Of a stretch of DNA of 64,000 nt, positions 56,867 to 64,000 are shown piece after piece; within the stretch, counting starts at the first letter, position 1, and each line of letters begins with the position of its first letter. Source of the stretch: Tragulus kanchil (taxonomy: Eukaryota; Chordata; Mammalia; Artiodactyla; Tragulidae); NCBI GenBank assembly GCA_022376925.1, contig JAIOJX010000005.1:157681501-157745500 (forward strand), given 5' to 3'. The notes under the pieces are model-generated. The model had not been told where the DNA came from and searched no databases. It worked only from the letters and a program-made list of their open reading frames with translations. The position numbers and the translations under genes were made by a program.

Positions 56867-57564
56867 CTGCAGAGCACCTTAAAACTTCAAAAACCTAGGA
56901 TGATAAAATGCTTCCTTTTAAAACTATTCAATAAATTGAGTGTGATATGTTAATTTTTTCCTCTCCTTGAAGCTAGCCAGGTTAGCAAAATTCTCCCTAA
57001 GGCAATATCTAAAGAAACTGAGTTTACAGTGCTAGAGAATTTTTTAAAAATGAGACAGTACACACACTGTCTCTTTCACTCTCACACTCTCTCTCTTTCT
57101 CACTTGCACACACACACACACACACAAACACTCCTCTAGGGACTTTTTAAAGTCTAAGTGCTCCTCCTGATCATGCTATGGCCCTAAGGGTCATACTCCT
57201 TTCCCAGTGGGATAGGAGAAAATGTCAGTTACAGGGGGAAAAAAAATCCAATTTAGGACAATAATCAAGCCTCCATCAAAATAAACAGGCGTTCAGGGTA
57301 TGGCTAAGATTCTTTCACAGAATAAGAGTAAATAATTGAAGAACAGAAGAATAGATTACAAAGCAGATGCTTCAAAAGAAGAAAAGCTTCCTTCTAGTGA
57401 GAAATTCTGAGGACACAGGTGCAGCCCAGGCCGGAGTAAAACAGTGCTTCATATGAAGGGACATCAGCAGTCCTTCATCGAACAACCTATAAAGCTGCAC
57501 TGACACCTGCTCTCTCCAAATTTCCCAAAGGACCCATAAATAGCTAAAATTTTCTTTTGATATA

Positions 57565-57832
57565 CTGGATATTCATTGGAAGGGATGATGCCGAAGCTCC
57601 AATACTTTGGCCACCTAATCCAAAGAGATGATTCATTGGAAAAGACCCTGTTGTTGGGAAAAATGGAAGGCAGATGGAGAGGGGGACAACAGAGGACGAG
57701 ATGGTTGGATGGTATCACTGAGTCAATGGACATGAATTTGAACAAGCTCCAGGAGACAATGAAGGCCAGGGAAGCCTGGAGTGCTGCAGTCTATGGAGTC
57801 CCAAATAGTCAGATACCGCTGAGTGACTAATA
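57565..57832 (+). mobile_element. BovB 3' end
   Basis: GGATATTCATTGGAAGGGATG, CAATACTTTGGCCACCTAAT, GACGAGATGGTTGGATGGTA and TCAGATACCGCTGAGTGACT. Copied at 58690-58960. Confidence 0.85.
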
Positions 57833-58028
57833 TGCTACTTTGGTCTATTTAAGAAAAGAAAGACCCAAACTGACCTTTCAGCTGCCAGCTAACCAGTTTA
57901 CCAAGTCACACCCAAGATGTACAAACAAAAGCTCAAACTGTCTGAAACTGAAGTATTTTTTTCTCATTTACCTCTCCTCTCTTACAGAGATCCTGGCTTT
58001 TGTCTTCGATCCTTGGCCACAATCTCAT

Positions 58029-58250
58029 GTCTGGGCTTCCATGGTGGCTCAGGTGGTAACAACAACAAAAAAATCTGCCTGCAATGCAGAAGACCCAGGG
58101 ATCAAGCCCTGGGTGGAAAAGTCCCCTGAAGAAGGGAATGGCAACCCACTCCAATATTCTTGCTTGGGAAATCCCACGGAGAGAGAAGACTGGCGAACTG
58201 CAGTCCATGGAGTCGCAATGAGTCTGACACAACTGAGGGACTAACGCAAA
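58029..58250 (+). mobile_element. Bov-tA SINE
   Basis: GGCTTCCATGGTGGCTCAGG, CTGAAGAAGGGAATGG, CAGTCCATGGAGTCGCAATG. Carries an ACAACAAC insertion in the head. Copied at 59160-59379 with several transitions. Confidence 0.87.
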
Positions 58251-58689
58251 CACACAATCTAAGGTCTAACTTCTTCACACTAGAGGAAATTTGCTTAGGT
58301 AGTGACTAATTAGATGTCTGTGAATTACTACTGGACACAACAAAGATCTACAGTACCCAGGGGTGTGTGTGTGCATTACATTCTTACACTTGAAACTGGC
58401 CTAGAGGAGTTGGCTGTGCCATATATATAAGTGTGATGACACATACTAGTGAAGTCCTATCAACTACCTGTCACTCTGCTCAGATGCTTTTGAATACTGC
58501 AAAACAATTCACTCTACTTGGTAAGAGAATCATGCCTTCTCAAATATCAATAGGCATGGATGAAAACAGTGCTTCATATGAAGGGACATCAGCAGTCCTT
58601 CATCGAACAACCTATAAAGCTGCACTGACACCTGCTCTCTCCAAATTTCCCAAAGGACCCATAAATAGCTAAAATTTTCTTTTGATATA

Positions 58690-58960
58690 CTGGATATTCA
58701 TTGGAAGGGATGATGCCGAAGCTCCAATACTTTGGCCACCTAATCCAAAGAGATGATTCATTGGAAAAGACCCTGTTGTTGGGAAAAATGGAAGGCAGAT
58801 GGAGAGGGGGACAACAGAGGACGAGATGGTTGGATGGTATCACTGAGTCAATGGACATGAATTTGAACAAGCTCCAGGAGACAATGAAGCACTCCTGGGA
58901 AGCCTGGAGTGCTGCAGTCTATGGAGTCCCAAATAGTCAGATGCCGCTGAGTGACTAATA
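58690..58960 (+). mobile_element. Duplicate copy of BovB 3' end
   Basis: As 57565-57832 through pair T; differs at AAGCACTCCTGGGAAGC versus AAGGCCAGGGAAGC. Confidence 0.85.
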
Positions 58961-59159
58961 TGCTACTTTGGTCTATTTAAGAAAAGAAAGACCCAAACTG
59001 ACCTTTCAGCTGCCAGCTAACCAGTTTACCAAGTCACACCCAAGATGTACAAACAAGAGCTCGAACTGTCTGAAACTGAAGTATTTTTTTCTCATTTACC
59101 TCTCCTCTCTTACAGAGATCCTGGCTTTTGTCTTCGATCCTTGGCCACAATCTCATGTC

Positions 59160-59379
59160 TGGGCTTCCATGTTGGCTCAGGTGGTAACAACAACAAAAAA
59201 ATCTGCCTGCAATGCAGAAGACCCAGGGATCAAGCCCTGGGTGGAAAAGTCCCCTGAAGAAGGGAATGGCAACCCACTCCAATATTCTTGCCTGGGAAAT
59301 CCCATGGAGAGAGAAGACTGGCGAACTACAGTCCATGGAGTCGCAATGAGTCTGACACGACTGAGGGACTAACGCAAAC
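59160..59379 (+). mobile_element. Duplicate copy of Bov-tA
   Basis: As 58029-58250 through pair T. Confidence 0.87.
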
Positions 59380-59682
59380 ACACAATCTAAGGTCTAACTT
59401 CTTCACACTAGAGGAAATTTGCTTAGGTAGTGACTAATTAGATGTCTGTGAATTACTATTGGACACAACAAAGATCTACAGTACCCAGGAGTGTGTGTGT
59501 GTGCATTACATTCTTACACTTGAAACTGGCCTAGAGGAGTTGGCTGTGCCATATATATAAGTGTGATGACACATACTAGTGAAGTCCTATCAACTACCTG
59601 TCACTCTGTTCAGATTTATGCTTTTGAATACTGCAAAACAATTCACTCTACTTGGTAAGAGAATCAGGATATCAATAGGCAT

Positions 59683-60570
59683 TGTCGTCTAGTTTCTGAA
59701 ACCAAATCAAAATTTACTTTCAATAAGTGTAAAATATATGTACTGATTGAGTTCACTGGGGCTGGAGAGTGTAGTGTCTCTACAGGCAATCAGTTGTTTT
59801 TCTAGAGACACACAGTAATTAATTTCAGTATAGAGCCACCATTATTTAAGCCATTGAAGAAAAGGCTAAAACCGAATCATGATACTTTACTTACAAAATC
59901 AAGGAAGTATTAAATATATCTTATTGAGTTTCCCATCTAGAATGAGGACTATTTCTTAAGTGTTGGCACAGATCAAATTTTCAGAAAATGTTACTACCTA
60001 ACCCTATTCATTCCCTAAATAGTTAAGATTCATGACACATAATTTCAGAACTAGAAAATAAACACTAGAAATCATCTAGTTTAACTCTCCCTTTTTCCTG
60101 ATCACAAAACTGAGATCCAGAGAAGTTACAGGTCTTACCCATTACACAGCCAAGAATGATCTTTTAAAACTTCAGATCATACCATATAACAGCCCTATTT
60201 AAAGTCCTCCTCTGGGTGCCAAATACAAACTCTTGTGTGCCCCAGGGCTTTCCTGATTCCATTCCAATTGCTGTCTCCACTTTCTTCTATTGCCTTTGCA
60301 CTCTGTGCTACCTGTACTCACAGCTGATCTAGCACTTTCTGAAATAAGTATTGTCCTCTCACCTCTAGGCATTCGCGAGGAGCATATAACCTAATAAGGG
60401 AAGTAAGTGCACCAATAATCACTTATAATATCATAAGAAGCAGCCGAAGTATGCACAAAAGTCTGTAATGTCAGAGGAGAAAGTGCAGGAGGAAAATTTC
60501 TAAAAAGGAGCTTTCATTTAAGACAAGTCTTGATGGACACATATGAGTTCTATGCAGGAGACTCGGGCTG
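59683..60570. other. Upstream/intronic stretch, mostly unrecognised
   Basis: Contains a possible MIR-like piece at 60040-60155 (ATCATCTAGTTTAACTCTCC, AACTGAGATCCAGAGAAG). The rest is unassigned; no DNAH8 upstream exon could be identified. Confidence 0.45.
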
Positions 60571-60574
60571 GTGT

Positions 60575-60782
60575 TGTTCTTGAGACACTAAGTCATGTCA
60601 GACTCTTTTGCAACCCCATGGACTGCAGCCCACCAAGCTCCTCTGCCCACCGGATTCTTCAGGCAAGAATACTGGAGTGGGTTGCCATTTCCTTCTCCAA
60701 GGGATCTTCCTGACCCAGGGATCAAAGCCCCATCTCCTGCTTGGCAGGCGGATTCTTTACCTCTGAGCCACCAAGGAGGCCC
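60575..60782 (-). mobile_element. Bov-tA SINE
   Basis: Antisense; GAATACTGGAGTGGGTTGCC, CTTCCTGACCCAGGGATC, and CCACCAAGGAGGCCC. Its last 50 bp recur at 61856-61905 (pair U). Confidence 0.87.
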
Positions 60783-62980
60783 ACAGAAGACTGGGGAAGC
60801 AATATTAATTATCAGCACGTAAATGCAAGGTTCTGGGCTTGCTGAGACAGAACAGTGGTTGAAAAATATATATGGAGAGAGAATGTAAATAATATTAATA
60901 TTTAATATACTTAATATATTTAATACTCAACATATGTATTTGATGAAAATGGACAGTCTAAGAGAGTAATCATAGTTGAGACATACAAACAAGGAGTAGG
61001 GCTGACATTGAGGACCTGGGCTCAAACGTATCCCTGCACCACTGAGAACCTGAACCTCCTCTGAACTGTATCAACATCAAAGACACCACAAACCATTTTC
61101 AAACCAGTATCTGCTGGCCAACTGTAACCTTATTGTCTCAAAGTTTCCCCCTGTATTTAATTATGCAACCATTTCAGATCCCAATCGATCCTTACTTAAC
61201 AAGCATCCTTCCTTCTTTCCAGCTCCAACTATTCCTCTTGATAAGACATTCATGTAACAACTGTAAACTTGTGATTTTGGCCTTTTTAAGCCTTCCCCGT
61301 TTTGGAGTCCCACAGAACACAATTCAAGTGATTTTTGAATCTGTGTCTCCCAGGCCACAGTCCAAACAAACCCCCAAAAAACACCTTTCGATTTCAATCA
61401 GATCTCTGTTTTCTCAAATTTTGATTCACATACCACGTCCCAAAGCCTAAAAATACACTCATACACTTACAGCCAGTTGACTTTTCACAAAGGTGACAAG
61501 GCAATTTAATTGGGAAATAATAGTCTTTTTAGTAAATGAGATGAAGACAACAGGGAAAACATGTGGATTCATATGTGGCAATGAATTTGGATCTCCTTCT
61601 CACACTGTATACAAAAGTTAACTCAAAATGGATCAAAGACCTAAATTTAAGATGATACAACTTTTAGAAGGAAATCCAGGTGAAAATCTTCATAACCGTG
61701 GTAATGGCAGAGTTGCCCAAATCTTGGATTAGGGAATACTTCTTTATATGACACCAAAAGTCACAAGCAGTCAAAGAAAACATAAACATCATCAAAATTA
61801 AAAACATTTATACATTAAAGATGCTACCAACAAAGGGAAAAGGCAACCCACAGAATCTCCTGCTTGGCAGGCGGATTCTTACCTCTGAGCCACCAAGGAG
61901 GCCCACAGAAGACTGGGGAAGCAATATTAATTATCAGCATGTAAATGCAAGGTTCTGGGCTTGCTGAGACAGAACAGTGGTTGAAAAATATATATGGAGA
62001 GAGAATGTAAATAATATTAATATTTAACATACTTAATATATTTAATACTCAACATATGTATTTGATGAAAATGGACAGTCTAAGAGAGTAATCATAGTTG
62101 AGACATACAAACAAGGAGTAGGGCTGACATTGAGGACCTGGGCTCAAACGCATCCCTGCATCACTGAGAACCTGAACCTCCTCTGAACTGTATCAACATC
62201 AAAGACACCACAAACCATTTTCAAACCAGTATCTACTGGCCAACTGTAACCTTATTGTCTCAAAGTTTCCCCCTGTATTTAATTATGCAACCATTTCAGA
62301 TCCCAATCAATCCTTACTTAACAAGCATCCTTCCTTCTTTCCAGCTCCAACTATTCCTCTTGATAAGACATTCATGTAACAACTGTAAACTTGTGATTTT
62401 GGCCTTTTTAAGCCTTCCCCATTTTGGAGTCCCACAGAACACAATTCAAGTGATTTTTGAATCTGTGTCTCCCAGGCCACAGTCCAAACAAACCCCCAAA
62501 AAACAACTTTCGATTTCAATCAGATCTCTGTTTTCTCAAATTTTGATTCACATACCATGTCCCAAAGCCTAAAAATACACTCATACACTTACACCAGTTG
62601 ATTTTTCACAAAGGTGACAAGGCAATTTAATTGGGAAATAATAGTCTTTTTAGTAAATGAGATGAAGACAACAGGGAAAACATGTGGATTCATATGTGGC
62701 AATGAATTTGGATCTCCTTCTCACACTGTATACAAAAGTTAACTCAAAATGGATCAAAGACCTAAATTTAAGATGATACAACTTTTAGAAGGAAATCCAG
62801 GTGAAAATCTTCATGACCGTGGTAATGGCAGAGTTGCCCAAATCTTGGATTAGGGAATACTTCTTTATATAATGACACCAAAAGTCACAAGCAGTCAAAG
62901 AAAACGTAAACATCATCAAAATTAAAAACATTTATACATTAAAGATGCTACCAACAAAGGGAAAAGGCAACCCACAGAAT
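60732..62980. repeat. Tandem duplicate pair U (1123-1124 bp, junction 61856)
   Basis: 60732-61855 recurs at 61856-62980 with roughly ten transitions, about 1 percent. The junction lies between a Bov-tA tail and an L1 remnant. Confidence 0.93.
61490..61855 (+). mobile_element. L1 ORF2 3' remnant (first copy)
   Basis: CACTGTATACAAAAGTTAACTC, ATGGATCAAAGACCTAAAT and GAAAATCTTCATAACCGTGG are the familiar L1 ORF2 3' sequence. Recurs at 62613-62980 and continues to the window end. Confidence 0.75.
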
Positions 62981-63049
62981 GGGAGAAAATATTTGCAAAC
63001 TGTATATATGATAAAGATCTTATATCCAGAAATACAAAAGAGCTCTTAC

Positions 63050-63455
63050 GACTGTGGGAGGCAGCCTACATTTTTTTGTGTGTGTATTTCTTCTTAAATG
63101 AATGTGTAAGTGATAAAAATGTTTGTTTTGTGAACCTGGTGATGTTTGATGGTCCTTGTGACATACAGTTATTTTCCAACTCACATGCCTTTCTGTTGTG
63201 AATGGACATCAGAGTACCAACTGCACTGTGAAAATGTGTGGCTGCCAACACCCTGTGGCATTTTCTCTTGCTCTCATCACCTAACTTAGAAACCCAGCAC
63301 TTGATAATGCAACTCGACAGAAATGATTGTACCAGCTGATAATGAAAATGAAGAAAAGGAAATATCCAATGGCATGAGGTTATTTTTTTTCTTAAGGGGC
63401 ATCTACGTAAGTTAGAAAGAATATATATTATTTAGTAAATTAAAAAAAAAAAAAG
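63050..63455 (+). pseudogene. A-tailed retroposed sequence of unknown origin
   Basis: Not repeat-like in content. Ends in a 13-base A run and sits between AAAGAGCTCTTAC (63038-63050) and AAGAACTCTTGC (63454-63465), an imperfect target-site duplication. Looks like the 5'-truncated 3' UTR of a processed transcript; source gene not recognised. Confidence 0.5.
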
Positions 63456-63461
63456 AACTCT

Positions 63462-63668
63462 TGCATGTGTGTTTTGTCACTTCAGTCATGTCTGACTCCT
63501 TGTGACCCCATGGACTGCTTCTCTATCCATGGGATTCTCCAGGCAAGAACACTAGAGTGCCATACTCTCCTCCAAGGATCTTCCCAATCCAGGGATTGAA
63601 TCCACATCTCTTATGGTTCCTGCATTGGCGGGCACATTATTTACCACTAGCACCACATGGGAAGCCCA
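63462..63668 (-). mobile_element. Bov-tA SINE
   Basis: Antisense; CACTTCAGTCATGTCTGACTC, GGGATTCTCCAGGCAAGAAC and CACCACATGGGAAGCCC, followed by AAAGAGCTCTTAC at 63668-63680. Confidence 0.85.
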
Positions 63669-64000
63669 AAGAGCTCTTACAACTTAACAATAAAAAGACA
63701 ACTCAGTTTTAAAAGGACAATTTATAAATGGGCAAAGAATGAAAACAGACATTTCAGAAAGAAGATACACAAATGACTAAGAAGCACATGGAAGGATGGC
63801 TCAATACCTCTAGCCTTTAGAGAAATGCAAATCAAAACCACGGATAGCACTTTACGCCCATTGGCATGACTACCATTTTTTTTAAAAGACAATATAAAGT
63901 GTTGGCAAGGATGTAGACAAATTTAAATCTTCATATAATACTGCCGATAGTGCAAAACAGCACAGCTTCCATGGAAAACAGTTTGGCTGTTCTTCAAAAT

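Larger units (their letters stand above)
55316..57463. repeat. Tandem duplicate pair S (1079-1082 bp, junction near 56385-56397)
   Basis: 55316-56384 recurs at 56397-57463; carries the first coding exon. Differences are two synonymous transitions in the exon and homopolymer lengths. Confidence 0.94.
57438..59682. repeat. Tandem duplicate pair T (1125 bp, junction near 58563)
   Basis: 57438-58560 recurs at 58563-59682 with about ten substitutions, mostly transitions, and small indels. Contains a BovB 3' end and a Bov-tA in each copy. Confidence 0.93.
62613..64000 (+). mobile_element. L1 ORF2 3' end and 3' UTR with two nested insertions
   Basis: Continues with GATAAAGATCTTATATCCAG to 63050, is broken by an A-tailed insertion (63050-63455) and a Bov-tA (63462-63668), then resumes with AACAATAAAAAGACAACTCA, ACAAATGACTAAGAAGCACATG and TGCAAATCAAAACCAC to the right edge. 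Confidence 0.75.

Noticed and set aside
31..62980. CRISPR-like, satellite or segmental-duplication array interpretation of the repeats
   Set aside because: Each pair has different content and only two or three copies. There is no common repeat unit or spacer structure.
1..64000. tRNA genes at SINE heads
   Set aside because: The tRNA-like boxes belong to Bov-tA and related SINEs and lack a complete tRNA fold.

Overview
This is mammalian nuclear DNA from a bovid ruminant. The evidence is the repeat content: Bov-tA/Bov-A SINEs, BovB (RTE) LINE fragments, tRNA-headed cetartiodactyl SINEs and artiodactyl L1. The only protein gene I can support is the 5' part of DNAH8 (axonemal outer-arm dynein heavy chain 8) on the minus strand. 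Twelve coding exons with GT-AG borders lie between 55785 and 5310, in the transcript order 55785-55318, 55207-55073, 49240-49156, 38329-38178, 35635-35446, 33839-33676, 27560-27384, 23703-23590, 23183-23076, 18326-18225, 17293-17147 and 5507-5310. Joined, they give one uninterrupted frame of 674 codons from the ATG at 55767. This covers only the N-terminal extension and tail of the protein; the motor domain lies beyond the left edge.

The most striking property of the window is structural. Twenty-one times, a stretch of about 1.03-1.18 kb is followed directly by a second, nearly identical copy of itself, with junctions near 1056, 3333, 7364, 10201, 13934, 16665, 19283, 21980, 24284, 28557, 31294, 34713, 36591, 39224, 41138, 45538, 47834, 50061, 56397, 58563 and 61856. 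Every pair has different content, so this is not a repeat family. The lengths are almost constant, several junctions carry short garbled versions of neighbouring sequence, and the copies differ by homopolymer slips and SNP-like transitions. I read these as unmerged overlaps between contigs or haplotypes (false duplications), not biology. About 23 kb of the 64 kb would then be redundant. Ten of the twelve DNAH8 exons are wholly or partly duplicated, and some copies carry one- or two-base deletions that break the frame.

Region by region: 1-5300 is intron with duplicated unique sequence and SINEs; 5310-5507 is the last exon in the window; 6.2-15.2 kb is duplicated intron with an old L1 3' end, itself interrupted by a younger L1 that carries target-site duplications and a nested SINE; 16-24.8 kb holds exons 8-11; 25.4-33.5 kb holds exon 7, L1 remnants and rearranged BovB; 33.6-42.3 kb holds exons 4-6 in a complex of overlapping duplications; 42.3-55 kb is intron with SINEs, a MIR, a probable LTR and exon 3; 55.07-57.5 kb holds exons 1-2; 57.5-64 kb is upstream or intronic sequence with BovB and L1 3' ends. 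No RNA gene, CRISPR array, promoter or novel gene system could be supported.
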